Positions 1 through 8,314 are shown, counted from the stretch's first letter. The stretch: 64,000 nt of DNA from Streptomyces sp. LaPpAH-108 (GCF_000373625.1 NZ_KB891997.1:186001-250000); one strand, 5' to 3'. Numbers and translations: made by a program. Notes: a model not told the origin generated them from the letters alone.

Positions 1-479
1 TCCCCGATGCGCGAGGCGACTTGGGTCATCTTCGTCCAGTCCCCCGAGGACACCGTGCTGTCCGCCCGCACCACGACCCGGTTGGTGCGGTAGTCCACCG
101 CCCACGCGGTGCCCGCCACCCGGGGCGCCGAACGCAGCGTCGCCGTGGCCGACTTCAGCTCGTTCATGCTGTGGCCCACCCGCTTGGGCTCGGCGCCCGC
201 CTGCCGCACTTCCCGCGCGGCCTTCGCGTCGGTCACCGCGACGACCGGGCGCCCGTCGGCGCCGATCCAGCTGCCCGCCGAGCGCGCCGTGCCCAGCTTC
301 GCCGTCAGCGCGGAGCCGGTCTCCCCGGCGGTGCCCGCCGTGCTCAGCGGGGTCGCGGGGGCCTGCGGCGGCTCGCTCGCCATGGCCGCCTGCGTCACCA
401 TCGCGCCTCCCAGAAGGAGTCCGCCGACGGCCGCCAGCCGTGTCACTCGCCGGACGACCCGCCGTCGTGCGTGCCTCAT
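1..479 (-). CDS. Streptogrisin-type (S1E) secreted serine protease, N-terminal part only
   Basis: Partial gene running off the left edge; only the first ~159 residues are present. It starts with an Arg-rich n-region, a hydrophobic core ending in Ala-rich sequence (about residues 15-37, signal peptide), then a pro-region with the pattern GSWIGADGRPVVAVTD, an AGAEPKRV segment and AWAVDYRTNRVVVRAD. That is the alpha-lytic/streptogrisin propeptide fold, which acts as an intramolecular chaperone for the chymotrypsin-like protease. The catalytic domain would lie outside the window, so activity cannot be checked. The ATG at 479 has a GGGAG site upstream. The family is extracellular and usually self-processed after export. 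It could instead be a related S1 protease carrying an added chitin-binding domain. Confidence 0.85.
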   Translation of the reverse strand, partial: MRHARRRVVRRVTRLAAVGGLLLGGAMVTQAAMASEPPQAPATPLSTAGTAGETGSALTAKLGTARSAGSWIGADGRPVVAVTDAKAAREVRQAGAEPKRVGHSMNELKSATATLRSAPRVAGTAWAVDYRTNRVVVRADSTVSSGDWTKMTQVASRIG

Positions 480-546
480 GCCTGACTCCCGAAACCCCGA
501 GCGCGCGACACCCCGGCCGGGCGTCGCGGGGCCCTCCGGTCGATGA

Positions 547-582
547 GCGCCCGCCCCTGAGTACGTGGGGCGGGGCGGGCGC
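547..582 (-). terminator. Inverted repeat downstream of the methyltransferase gene
   Basis: GCGCCCGCCCC (547-557) and GGGGCGGGCGC (572-582) form a perfect 11-bp stem with a 14-nt loop. It lies 83 bases past the stop of the minus-strand methyltransferase and upstream of the protease start, so it most likely ends methyltransferase transcription. There is no T-tract, as is common in Streptomyces. Confidence 0.6.
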
Positions 583-664
583 GTTCAGCGACCGTCGCGA
601 TCTTCCGGCGGCTTTCGCGGATTCCGTTTTCCCTTGCGGGCGGGGCGAGTTCGTGCGGGCCGGG

Positions 665-1495
665 TCAGTTCTTGCGGGCCACCCCGCCGAACATCGCGAC
701 CTCCTCCGGCTCGTCCCCGGCCGCCGCCTCCGGGCGCCAGCGCGAGCAGGAGACGACACCCGGCTCCAGCAGGTCGAGACCGTCGAAGAAGCGGGTCACG
801 TCCTCGGGCGTGCGCTGGGTGAGCTTCGGCGTCCCGTGCTCGTTCCAGAACGCGACCGCCTCGTCCACGTCCGGCATCGACGGGCTGGTGATGGTGTGCG
901 AGAGCACGAGATGGCTTCCGGCGGGCAGCCGCTCGGTCAACTGCCGCACCAGGCCGTACGGGTCCTCGTCGTCGCCGATGAAAATGACCACGCCGAGCAG
1001 GATCAGCGCCACCGGCTCGCTGAAGTCCAGGGTCTTCGCGGCGTGTTCGAAGATCGCGTCGATGTTGCGCAGATCCTCGTCCAGATAGTCGGTACGGCCC
1101 TCGGGCGTGCTGGTCAGCAGGGCGCGGGCGTGCGCGAGGACCAGCGGGTCGTTGTCGACGTAGACGATCCGGGCGTCCGGGGCGAGCCGCTGGGCGACCT
1201 CGTGCGTGTTGTCGGCGGTGGGCAGCCCGGTGCCGATGTCCAGGAACTGGCGTATGCCCGCCTCCTGCACCAGATGGCGTACGGCACGGCCGAGGAACAG
1301 CCGGTCGGCGCGGGCGTACTCCCCGATGCCCGGGTGGAGTTGGCGGATCTGGTCGCCCGCCGCGCGGTCCACCTCGTAGTTGTCCTTGCCGCCGAGCCAG
1401 TAGTTCCAGATCCGGGCGGTGTGCGGCTGGCCGGTGTTGATGCGGGCGCGCAGCGACTCGGCGACATCGTTGGCGGCGGCCGGGTTGTCGGTCAC
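665..1495 (-). CDS. SAM-dependent methyltransferase, DUF574/SAV2177 family
   Basis: 276 residues of the actinobacterial S-adenosyl methyltransferase family (DUF574). Typical family segments are visible: IWNYWLGGKDNYEVDR near the N-terminus, the SAM-binding FLDIGTGLPTADN, the acidic end of strand 2 (IVYVDNDPLV), and a C-terminal FFDGLDLLEPGVV. I chose the GTG at 1495, reading VTDNPAAANDV, because AGGAG lies 9 bases upstream. An in-frame start at 1600 would add 35 residues with no family character. Substrates of this large Streptomyces family are mostly unknown. It stands alone on its strand, with a stem-loop downstream. Confidence 0.9.
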   Translation of the reverse strand: MTDNPAAANDVAESLRARINTGQPHTARIWNYWLGGKDNYEVDRAAGDQIRQLHPGIGEYARADRLFLGRAVRHLVQEAGIRQFLDIGTGLPTADNTHEVAQRLAPDARIVYVDNDPLVLAHARALLTSTPEGRTDYLDEDLRNIDAIFEHAAKTLDFSEPVALILLGVVIFIGDDEDPYGLVRQLTERLPAGSHLVLSHTITSPSMPDVDEAVAFWNEHGTPKLTQRTPEDVTRFFDGLDLLEPGVVSCSRWRPEAAAGDEPEEVAMFGGVARKN

Positions 1496-1686
1496 GTGGG
1501 TCAGCTCCTGAGGGCCTTGGGGGAGTGGGGTCTTGAGCGGTGCACGGGTCAAGACGCAATCTAGACGCAGGAGTTGATCCCCATCGCTGGTCCCGCCCAT
1601 TCCACCGCCTCCTCCGTGCGGTGCGGCCTCTCCGTGCCGGGCCCCGCCGTGCTGCCGGACGCCGGGCCGCCTCCTAGACTGCGGAC

Positions 1687-2073
1687 ATGGACGACACGCT
1701 CCTGACCCGGCTCGGCACGGGCAAATACCTGCTGGTCACCAGCTACCGCAAGAACGGCACGCCCGTTCCCACCCCGGTCTGGGTGGTGCGCGACGGCGAC
1801 GCCCTCGGAGTGTGGACGACCGCCGACAGCTGGAAGGTCAAGCGCATCCGCCGCCGCGCCGATGTGCTCGTCGGCCCCTGTGACATGCGCGGACGCCCGA
1901 CCGGCGAGCCGGTACCGGCCACCGCGGAGATCACCGACGCCGGTACCACGGCCCGCTACCGCTCCCTGATCGCCCGCAAGTACGGCATCGTCGGCCGCCT
2001 CACCCTGCTGGGCAGCAGGCTGCGCCGGGGCGCGGAGGGCACGGTCGGCATCCGGATCACCCTCGAGGACTGA
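1687..2073 (+). CDS. PPOX-class, probably F420-dependent, oxidoreductase
   Basis: 128 residues with the split-barrel flavin/deazaflavin fold. Family features seen are an N-terminal LLTRLGTGKYLLVTSYRKNGTP, the VWVVRDGDALGVWTTADSWKVKRIRR segment and VLVGPCDMRGRPTGEPV. The pattern matches the Rv2061c-like PPOX group, which binds F420 (or FMN) and reduces small organic substrates; the actual substrate cannot be read from sequence. Length is normal. It is convergent with the next gene, with only 12 bases between them. Confidence 0.85.
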   Translation: MDDTLLTRLGTGKYLLVTSYRKNGTPVPTPVWVVRDGDALGVWTTADSWKVKRIRRRADVLVGPCDMRGRPTGEPVPATAEITDAGTTARYRSLIARKYGIVGRLTLLGSRLRRGAEGTVGIRITLED

Positions 2074-2085
2074 GCCGCGCGGCGG

Positions 2086-2577
2086 TCAGCTCCAGGCCCG
2101 GTACGCCTCGTCGAGCAGCTGGAACACCGGCTCGCCCCGCACCGGGTCCTTGGCCGTGGACAGCCGTACCCGGTCCCCGCTGTGGATGCCGACGGCCGGG
2201 CCCATGACCCGGCCGCGCACCACGAAGCCCTCGGCCATCTCGACCAGCGACACATTGCGCGCCATCGGGGTGTTGCGGTGCACCACGGTGGAGTGGCGGA
2301 CCGTGCCGACGCCCTGGCTGCGCTCGGTGCGCAGATCGCTGCCCTGACACACCGGGCACAGCAGCCGGTGGTACATCGCCGTGCCGCACCAGGCACAGCG
2401 CTGGAAGGTGATGACGTCCTTGTCGTCGGTGGCCCGCGTGGGTATCGCGGATCCGGCGGCGGGGGACGAGGCGGGGGCGGGTCCGGCGTCGGACGCCGTC
2501 GCGGACGACCGGGGTTCGAGTACCCCCGCCGCCCGGCCGCCCACCGGGTGCGTGGCGCTTGCTGAGTGGTGGTACAC
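2086..2577 (-). CDS. DUF35-type OB-fold protein with N-terminal zinc ribbon
   Basis: 163 residues from a GTG start with AGGGAG upstream. A disordered Ala/Pro/Ser-rich N-terminus (1-50) is followed by a rubredoxin-like zinc ribbon, CAWC (61-64) and CPVC (74-77), then an OB-fold (about 90-163). DUF35 proteins usually pair with thiolases or act as acyl-CoA-associated subunits; no thiolase is adjacent here, so the partner is unknown. It lies downstream of a TetR gene on the same strand. Its upstream region carries a 13-bp motif that also occurs in the TetR promoter, which suggests control by that regulator. Confidence 0.75.
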   Translation of the reverse strand: MYHHSASATHPVGGRAAGVLEPRSSATASDAGPAPASSPAAGSAIPTRATDDKDVITFQRCAWCGTAMYHRLLCPVCQGSDLRTERSQGVGTVRHSTVVHRNTPMARNVSLVEMAEGFVVRGRVMGPAVGIHSGDRVRLSTAKDPVRGEPVFQLLDEAYRAWS

Positions 2578-2677
2578 GCTGGTCAACTCCCTGCGCTGGG
2601 CCGGAAATCCCGAACGCGCGGTGTGAACCGCGCACACGTGTGCCCGGTCGTCGTGCCACCGTGCACACCGCCAGCGT

Positions 2678-2690
2678 ATGGCACTCAGTG
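2678..2690. promoter_or_regulatory. Candidate TetR operator (copy 1) upstream of the DUF35 gene
   Basis: The sequence ATGGCACTCAGTG differs at one base from ATGGCACTCGGTG at 3506-3518 in the promoter of the neighbouring TetR gene. With following bases it forms an imperfect palindrome (GGCACTCAGTGTC). It lies about 100 bases before the DUF35 start. Confidence 0.5.
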
Positions 2691-2749
2691 TCAGCCGTAA
2701 AGGCACTCCGTACCCTCAATCTGCGGGCGCGACCGCGCGGTTGCCCGCG

Positions 2750-3475
2750 TCAGGGCCGCCCGAGCGCCGCCTCGACCTCCCGCACCACGCGCCACAGCGG
2801 GGCATCGCGCCGGGCGACGACCACGATCACGTCCTCACCCCGGGCGGGCGGAGCCGGTGAGCGGGCCGCCGCAGCACCGCCCGGCTCCGCGAAGGCCGCC
2901 CGCACGCACCCCAGCGCGTGGTCCACCGCCGCGTCCGCGTCCCCCGCGCCGTCCGAACGCAGCCAGGACCGCAGGGCGTTGTTGTGCGCCGCGACCACCG
3001 CCGCCGCGATCACGTCCGCGCGCAGCGTGCCGTCGGGCCGCCCCGCGTACCGCTCGCGCAGATAGCCGGCGAGCGCCCGCTCGTAGCGCCGCACCACCGA
3101 CAGCTCGTACGCGCGCAGCCCCGGCACCTGCTTGGTCAGCCGGTAACGGCGCACCGAGAAGGCCGGGTTCTCCGCGTACATCCGCAGCACCAGACGGGCC
3201 GCGTCGCACACCCGCTCCACCGGTTCCCCGGCGCCGTCGCCCGCCGCGAGGAACGCGGTCATGTCGGCGAGGCAGCGCTCGTGGTCGGGGAAGACCACGT
3301 CCTCCTTGGAGGGGAAGTAGCGGAAGAACGAGCGCCGTCCGACCCCGGCCAGCGCCACGATGTCGTCCACGGTGGTGCGGTCGTACCCGCGCTCCAGGAA
3401 GAGCCGGAAGGCGGCCTCGACCAGGGCGTCACGCATCGGCGGCTTCACGGCCGGGGCCGTGCTGCTGGTGCTCAT
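2750..3475 (-). CDS. TetR/AcrR family transcriptional regulator
   Basis: 241 residues. The N-terminal helix-turn-helix (about 15-62) reads ALVEAAFRLFLERGYDRTTVDDIVALAGVG, then RRSFFRYFPSKEDVVF, classic for TetR. The C-terminal ligand domain (70-200) is variable and predicts no ligand. I chose the ATG at 3475 (MSTSSTAP); upstream residues look non-coding. It diverges from an ATP-grasp gene. The intergenic region carries inverted GCACTCGGT elements, and a copy of the same motif precedes the DUF35 gene. The simplest reading is autorepression plus control of the DUF35 gene and perhaps the ATP-grasp gene. Confidence 0.9.
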   Translation of the reverse strand: MSTSSTAPAVKPPMRDALVEAAFRLFLERGYDRTTVDDIVALAGVGRRSFFRYFPSKEDVVFPDHERCLADMTAFLAAGDGAGEPVERVCDAARLVLRMYAENPAFSVRRYRLTKQVPGLRAYELSVVRRYERALAGYLRERYAGRPDGTLRADVIAAAVVAAHNNALRSWLRSDGAGDADAAVDHALGCVRAAFAEPGGAAAARSPAPPARGEDVIVVVARRDAPLWRVVREVEAALGRP

Positions 3476-3505
3476 GAGCGGGAACGTAGCACCCCGCGCG
3501 CCCGC

Positions 3506-3550
3506 ATGGCACTCGGTGCACACAAGGCCGCCCATGAGGGAACCGAGTGC
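3506..3550. promoter_or_regulatory. Candidate TetR operators in the TetR / ATP-grasp divergent promoter
   Basis: GCACTCGGT (3509-3517) and its exact reverse complement ACCGAGTGC (3542-3550) lie 24 bases apart between the divergent genes. The first copy is part of ATGGCACTCGGTG, which recurs with one change at 2678-2690. Confidence 0.55.
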
Positions 3551-3674
3551 TGTACGGCAACGCCGGGGCGCACATCTCCACGCGATCACCCCAGGGCCCG
3601 CCGATCATCACCCCGGTCCTGCGGCGTAACCTTTCTCCACCCTGCCGTCACCGGTCCGCCCGAGGAGAACCCCC

Positions 3675-4517
3675 ATGCCCCGCCCCCGCCTGCTCTACGT
3701 CACCGACCTGGCGTATCCGGCCCATGGGCGCCGCTACGGCGACGAGGACGTGTTCCTCACCTCCCGGCTGCGCGCCCACTTCGACCTGGCCCTGTGCCAC
3801 CCGCTGGACGCGGCGGCCCTGATGGACGGCTTCGACGCCGTGGTGGTCCGCAACTCCGGCCCGGTGCTCGGCCACCTGGCCGCGTACGAGAAGTTCCGGG
3901 CGCACGCGCTGGAGACCGGGGCCCGGGTGTACAACCCGCTCACCGGCAAGGCCGACATGGCGGGCAAGGGCTATCTCATCGAGCTGACGGCGGCCGGTCA
4001 CCCGGTCATCCCCACCGTCGACCGCGCCGAGGACCTGGACCGGCTGCCGCGGGCCGACCGCTACGTGGTCAAGCCGCGCCTCGGCGCCGACTCCCTGGGC
4101 ATGCGCCTGGTGCCCGCGAGCCGGGTCGCCGAGGCACCCGTCGCCGACGGCAGCGTCCTGGTGCAGCCGCACATCGACTTCACCCACGAGATCTCCTTCT
4201 ACTTCGTGGACGACGACTTCGAGTACGCCCTCTACGCCCCCGACCCCCGCCGCCGCTGGGAGCTGAAGCCGTACCAGGCCACCGCCGCGGACCTGGAGTT
4301 CGCCCGCCGCTTCATCGACTGGAACGCGCTCGGCCACGGCATCCAGCGCGTCGACGCCTGCCGTACCCTCGCCGGTGACCTCCTCCTGGTCGAGCTGGAG
4401 GACCTCAACCCCTATCTCTCCCTGGACGCGCTGCCCGAGGACGACCGCGAGGCCTTCGCGGCCACCCTGACCGCCTCCCTGAACCGCTTCGTCCAGGGGA
4501 CACCGGGCCCCGCCTGA
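3675..4517 (+). CDS. ATP-grasp domain protein (glutathione synthetase/RimK-like)
   Basis: 280 residues. The N-terminal part (RLLYVTDLAYP ... ALMDGFDAVVVRNSGPVLG) resembles a pre-ATP-grasp domain. The middle has MAGKGYLIEL, then VIPTVD, RYVVKPRLGADSLGM (nucleotide-binding Lys and Gly-rich loop) and DGSVLVQPHIDFTHEISFYFV. The end has the metal-binding LVELEDLNPYLSLD (E and N). ATP-grasp enzymes join an acid to an amine or thiol through an acyl-phosphate; the substrates here are unknown. GAGGAG lies 6 bases before the ATG. It is divergent from the TetR gene and followed by a stem-loop and a peptidoglycan-binding protein gene. Confidence 0.75.
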   Translation: MPRPRLLYVTDLAYPAHGRRYGDEDVFLTSRLRAHFDLALCHPLDAAALMDGFDAVVVRNSGPVLGHLAAYEKFRAHALETGARVYNPLTGKADMAGKGYLIELTAAGHPVIPTVDRAEDLDRLPRADRYVVKPRLGADSLGMRLVPASRVAEAPVADGSVLVQPHIDFTHEISFYFVDDDFEYALYAPDPRRRWELKPYQATAADLEFARRFIDWNALGHGIQRVDACRTLAGDLLLVELEDLNPYLSLDALPEDDREAFAATLTASLNRFVQGTPGPA

Positions 4518-4566
4518 CCTCGGCCCGGCGCGCGCCCTGAACGCCCGCGCCCCGCCCTCCGTATCC

Positions 4567-4598
4567 CCCTCGGGACCGCGCACTCCCGGACCCGAGGG
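4567..4598 (+). terminator. Stem-loop after the ATP-grasp gene
   Basis: CCCTCGGG (4567-4574) and CCCGAGGG (4591-4598) form a perfect 8-bp stem. It ends only a few bases before the GGAAAGGAG ribosome site of the next gene, so it could end the upstream transcript or sit in the leader of the downstream one. Confidence 0.4.
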
Positions 4599-4615
4599 AC
4601 GGAAAGGAGAGCAGC

Positions 4616-5323
4616 GTGCCGACACCCCCCGATCCCCAGCCGCCGCGCCCCGGGCGGATCGTGGAACCCGTCCGTGTCGTACGGGCCCGCCGCCAGGACG
4701 CGCTCGCGGAGCTGATGCGCGAGCTGCTGCCCGAGGACGGCCGAGCCCCGCGCGAGACCGCCGGTACGCCCCCGCCTCCGCCCCTCGCGCCTTCCGCGCC
4801 CGCCGGAGCCGAGGACGACACCCAGGAGCTGCCCCCGGTCCCCGGAGCGAGACCCACACCGGCCGCGCGTTCCGGACGGTCCGGACGCCGGGCCCTCGCC
4901 GTGCTCGCCCTCGCCGCCGCCGCGCTCGTCGGCTTCGGCTGCGCCCTCCTGCTGCCCGCCCGGCAGAGCGCCACCGCCGCCGCCCGCCCCGGCCACTCCG
5001 CCGCGCCCCGCCCCGTCACCATCACCCCGGCCACCACCGAACCCGCCCCACCGACCGCTTCCACGGCCCCCGCCGCCTCCGCCACCGCTGACCCCGACGG
5101 CCCCGGCACCCTGCGCGAGGGCGACTCGGGGCCCGGTGTCACCGAGCTGCGCGAGCGGCTGCTCCGCGTCCCCGACGTGTTCCGGGACGGCTCCCCGACC
5201 GGCGGCTACGACGCCGTGCTCGCCGAGGCCGTCGCCCGGTTCCAGGTCTGGTACGGCGTCAGCGGCGACGAGCGCGGCGTCTACGGCGACGACACGCGCC
5301 GCGCCCTGGAGTCGCGCACCTGA
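4616..5323 (+). CDS. Membrane-anchored peptidoglycan-binding domain protein
   Basis: 235 residues, GTG start with GGAAAGGAG just upstream. Residues 1-80 are a Pro/Arg-rich cytoplasmic segment, then one membrane helix (about 88-108, RALAVLALAAAALVGFGCALLL), a Thr/Ala/Pro-rich linker and a C-terminal PG_binding_1 domain (about 165-235). The repeat signature of that domain is visible: LREGDSGPGVTELRERLL and FQVWYGVSGDERGVYGDDTRRAL. No catalytic domain is attached, so it probably positions the protein at the cell wall. It ends 9 bases from the convergent phosphatase gene. Confidence 0.8.
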   Translation: MPTPPDPQPPRPGRIVEPVRVVRARRQDALAELMRELLPEDGRAPRETAGTPPPPPLAPSAPAGAEDDTQELPPVPGARPTPAARSGRSGRRALAVLALAAAALVGFGCALLLPARQSATAAARPGHSAAPRPVTITPATTEPAPPTASTAPAASATADPDGPGTLREGDSGPGVTELRERLLRVPDVFRDGSPTGGYDAVLAEAVARFQVWYGVSGDERGVYGDDTRRALESRT

Positions 5324-5332
5324 GCGGTCCGG

Positions 5333-7735
5333 CTACTCCTCGGCCGAGGGCACCCGGATGTCCACCACGCACACGTCGTCGCGCCGCTCGTCGGCGAGGA
5401 GCGAGACGAGCAGCGCGTCCAGCGAACCGGCGCCCTCCCGGCCCTGCCCGCGGACCGTGCCCGCCAGACGGGACAGGGCCGAGTCCAGGCTCTCGCCGGG
5501 CCGTTCCACCAGGCCGTCGGTGTACAGCAGCAGCCGGTCGCCCGGTTCCAGGCGCAGCTCCGCCGACTCGAAGACCGGGGCCGCGCTCGCGCCGAGCAGG
5601 ATGCCCCGGGGCCGCCGTACATAGCGCACCTCGGTGCCGCGCACCAGCAGCGGCGGGGGATGCCCGGCCTGGGTCCAGGCCAGCACGCGGGTACGGGGGT
5701 CGTAGCGGGCGAGGATCATGGTCGCCGTGGTCAGCGCGTCCCGCGAGTGCAGCAGCAGCTGGTTGAGCCGGGACAGCGCGCCGGTCAGCGAGGAGCCCGT
5801 GCTGACCATGCCCTTGGTGGTGAACCTGAGCTGCGCCATCGTGGCCACCGCGTCGATGCCGTGGCCCGCCACGTCACCGACCACGAACAGGGCCTGGTCG
5901 TCGGGGAGTTCGATCGCGCTGAACCAGTCGCCGCCGACCTGGATGCCCGACTGCGCGGGCAGATAGGCGACTTCGACCCGCAGCCCGGCCAGCCGCACCG
6001 GCTTGCGGGGCAGCGGCAGCAGCGCGTGCTGGAGCCGTCCCGCGAGCGCCCGCTCGGCCTGGAGGACACCGCGCTGGAGCAGCATCGCGCGTTCGCTCTC
6101 CACCAGGGCCAGTTCGGCGCTGCGCTGCGCGGTGAGGTCCTGCACGAACCCGTGCACCTCCACCGGGGTGCCGTCCGGGTCGGCCACGGCCTCCGCGACG
6201 ATGCGCAGATGCCGTACGCCGCGTGCGGTGTGGACGCGGAAGGGGAGGCTGAACGGCGTGGCCCGGGTGGTGAGTCCGGTGATCGCCCGGGTGAGGAGGT
6301 CCGCGTCGTCCGCCGCGACCAGCCGGGGCAGCCGCTCCAGCGGCACCGGTCCGTCGGCGGGGTCCTGGCCGAGCACGGCGTACGCCTGCGCGGACCAGAC
6401 CGTCTCGCCGGTCACCAGGTTCCAGTTGGCCCAGCCCAGGTTGCCGAGCCGCTGCACGTCGGCCAGGCGCTGTTCCTGGAGTTCTGCCGGGTCGTGCCGC
6501 AACCAGGTCACCAGCAGACCGCCGTCCAGCGGGGCGGCCCGCACCGAGTAGGTCGCGGTCACGGGCACACCGTCCACGGTGTCGTGGTAGGCGAACGGCT
6601 CGCTCTCGAAGGGGACCTTGGTGGTGAGCGCCTGGAGGTAGCCGTCCCACAGCGGCTCGCCCGCGACGGACGGATAGCTCTCCAGGATGCGGCTGCCGAC
6701 CATGTCCTGGCCGCTGCGGCCGAACACGTCGACCGCCTCGGGCGCCGCGGCCTCGATGCGGTAGTCCTCCACCTCGCCGGCGGCGGAGCGCAGCGGGCAC
6801 AGCAGGATCACCGCACCGGGCAGCGCGTCGAGCACGCTCTGCACCGGCTGCGACCCGTCGTCCTGGCCGTCCGGGCGCGCGTCGAAGGCGCGCAGCCGTC
6901 CCGCGCACAGCCGGGCCACGGCGCGCAGCAGCCGCCGGTCGCGCGAGGTGAACGGCCGCCCCTCGCCGCGCAGGACACCGAGGGCGACCCCCGAGGCCGC
7001 GCCGCCGGGCACCGGCAGCCAGGCCCGGGACCGCCACCGGTCCGGCGGGTCGTCGACCAGCAGATAGCGCTCCCGGTCCTTGGCCAGGTCCTCCAGCCAG
7101 CACGGCTCGCCCGCCGCCAGCGCCTCCAGCGGGGCCACGTGGGGCAGGGGCGGTATCCGGTGCCACTGCGCGGCGAAGGCGGGGGCGATCCCGGCGTGCC
7201 CCATCAGTTCGAGGCCGCCCTCGGGCAGCCGCTCGTAGAGCAGCACGGCGTCGGCACCGGCCTCGGGCGTCAGATGCCGCAGCAGGCACGCGGCCAGCTC
7301 CTGCGGCGAGCCGACTTGCACCAGGTCCCGGCCCAGTGCGCCGAGCACGTCCGCGATGTCACCGGTGCCGGAGGCCGCGGCGGCGCCCCGCGCGTCCCGG
7401 TCCGGCCGCCCCGCGGCCTCCCGCCGGGGCTGTTCCAGGGCCCCCAGGGTCAGCCAGCACTCCTCCAGAAGGGTGCGCCCGCCCGCCCGGGCGCGGCGCA
7501 GCAGCTCGTGGTGGGCCGCGTCGGCGGACCGGCCGTCCGCCGCCATCAGGGCGCCCTTGGCGCGCTCCACCACCGCCGTCGTCGCGGCGGCGTCCCGCAG
7601 CCGCTCCAGTTCCGCGCGCTGACGGGCCACGGCCTGGGCCGGCGCCGTGGGATCGGCGCCCGTGCCGGGGTCCATGGGAAGCGCTGGCTCGCTCGTCACG
7701 CGTTGAGCATGGCACAGGTCAGGCAGCTCGATCAC
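5333..7735 (-). CDS. SpoIIE/PP2C-type phosphatase with ANTAR-like, GAF and PAS domains
   Basis: Up to 800 residues. An N-terminal ANTAR-like helix bundle (about 38-100, with VVERAKGALM) precedes a GAF domain (about 125-290), two PAS-like regions (about 300-410 and 425-550, the second with NLGWANWNLVTGETVWS) and a C-terminal PP2C_SIG domain (about 570-795). The metal-binding motifs GGDWF and VVGDVAGHGIDA are intact, as is LLLYTDGLVE. Such proteins dephosphorylate anti-anti-sigma factors in response to a sensed signal. No sigma or anti-sigma gene is adjacent. The start is uncertain: the GTG at 7735 has no clear ribosome site, and the GTG at 7699 and ATG at 7675 are alternatives. Confidence 0.85.
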   Translation of the reverse strand: MIELPDLCHAQRVTSEPALPMDPGTGADPTAPAQAVARQRAELERLRDAAATTAVVERAKGALMAADGRSADAAHHELLRRARAGGRTLLEECWLTLGALEQPRREAAGRPDRDARGAAAASGTGDIADVLGALGRDLVQVGSPQELAACLLRHLTPEAGADAVLLYERLPEGGLELMGHAGIAPAFAAQWHRIPPLPHVAPLEALAAGEPCWLEDLAKDRERYLLVDDPPDRWRSRAWLPVPGGAASGVALGVLRGEGRPFTSRDRRLLRAVARLCAGRLRAFDARPDGQDDGSQPVQSVLDALPGAVILLCPLRSAAGEVEDYRIEAAAPEAVDVFGRSGQDMVGSRILESYPSVAGEPLWDGYLQALTTKVPFESEPFAYHDTVDGVPVTATYSVRAAPLDGGLLVTWLRHDPAELQEQRLADVQRLGNLGWANWNLVTGETVWSAQAYAVLGQDPADGPVPLERLPRLVAADDADLLTRAITGLTTRATPFSLPFRVHTARGVRHLRIVAEAVADPDGTPVEVHGFVQDLTAQRSAELALVESERAMLLQRGVLQAERALAGRLQHALLPLPRKPVRLAGLRVEVAYLPAQSGIQVGGDWFSAIELPDDQALFVVGDVAGHGIDAVATMAQLRFTTKGMVSTGSSLTGALSRLNQLLLHSRDALTTATMILARYDPRTRVLAWTQAGHPPPLLVRGTEVRYVRRPRGILLGASAAPVFESAELRLEPGDRLLLYTDGLVERPGESLDSALSRLAGTVRGQGREGAGSLDALLVSLLADERRDDVCVVDIRVPSAEE

Positions 7736-7778
7736 GTGTCCGGCCGGTACGTGTGCTGCTCACGCGGTCGCCGACCGC

Positions 7779-8159
7779 TCAGCGCACGGTGCCGCGCCCG
7801 CCGAGCGCCTCGGAGACCACGCGCACACTGCGCGCGATGTGCTGGAGCTGGAGCAGCTCGGCCGCGTAGAGCTTGATCGTGTGCTCGATCACCGACTCGG
7901 GCAGCCCGAGGACGGGCAGTTCGGTCCGGGCGGTCTGCAGCGCGGTGCGCGCGACCCGGATCTCCTGCTGGACCTGGAGCCGGGCGTGCCGGGCGAGCAG
8001 GACGGGGTGCTTGATCAGCGCCGGGTAACCGGCGTAGCGGGCGGGGATCAGCTCGCGCAGCCAGCGGGCCGCCGAGCGCTCCCAGTCGTAGCTGCCCGGG
8101 GTCTTGACCTGGCATGGCCAGTCGGGGCTGATGCGCGTGGTGGTCATGGGCATGGTCAT
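7779..8159 (-). CDS. Small conserved-looking protein of unknown function
   Basis: 126 residues, not recognised. It is mainly alpha-helical with a Met/Thr-rich start, an aromatic segment (YDWERSAARWLRELIPARYAGYPAL) and a C-terminal helix with regular Leu and Ala spacing that could form a coiled coil. No signal peptide or membrane helix is seen. GGAAG sits directly before the ATG at 8159. The upstream DNA is unusually AT-rich for this genome and holds a good promoter next to a perfect 9-bp palindrome, so the gene is probably tightly regulated. Confidence 0.7.
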   Translation of the reverse strand: MTMPMTTTRISPDWPCQVKTPGSYDWERSAARWLRELIPARYAGYPALIKHPVLLARHARLQVQQEIRVARTALQTARTELPVLGLPESVIEHTIKLYAAELLQLQHIARSVRVVSEALGGRGTVR

Positions 8160-8196
8160 CGCTTCCGGGTGTGCCGCGGTGGGGGGCGCCGGGAGC

Positions 8197-8225
8197 AGTA
8201 TTTATATATGCCGTCGGGTTTTCAA
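8197..8225 (-). promoter_or_regulatory. Promoter of the small unknown gene
   Basis: On the minus strand TTGAAA (8225-8220) and AATACT (8202-8197) are separated by 17 bases, close to a vegetative -35/-10 pair. The 10 region is embedded in a run of A/T (TATATAAATAC) that stands out in this GC-rich sequence. Confidence 0.55.
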
Positions 8226-8226
8226 G

Positions 8227-8248
8227 ACGCATGAAAACATTCATGCGT
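8227..8248. promoter_or_regulatory. Perfect palindromic operator abutting the -35 element
   Basis: ACGCATGAA (8227-8235), spacer AACA, then TTCATGCGT (8240-8248). The 9-bp arms match perfectly and the site ends one base from the -35 hexamer of the small unknown gene. The lack of a T-tract and the position argue for a protein-binding site rather than a terminator of the RpiR-like gene 67 bases away. The cognate regulator may be that RpiR-like protein, but this is inference. Confidence 0.6.
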
Positions 8249-8314
8249 GCCTGGTCACGTGGCATCTGCGGCGATGCGGGACCATCCGGACCCCCGGACC
8301 AGCCGGGCCCCGGC

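Noticed and set aside
2511-2530. tRNA T-arm-like sequence (GGGGTTCGAGTACCCCC)
   Set aside because: It lies within the DUF35 coding region, and I could find no acceptor, D or anticodon arms around it.
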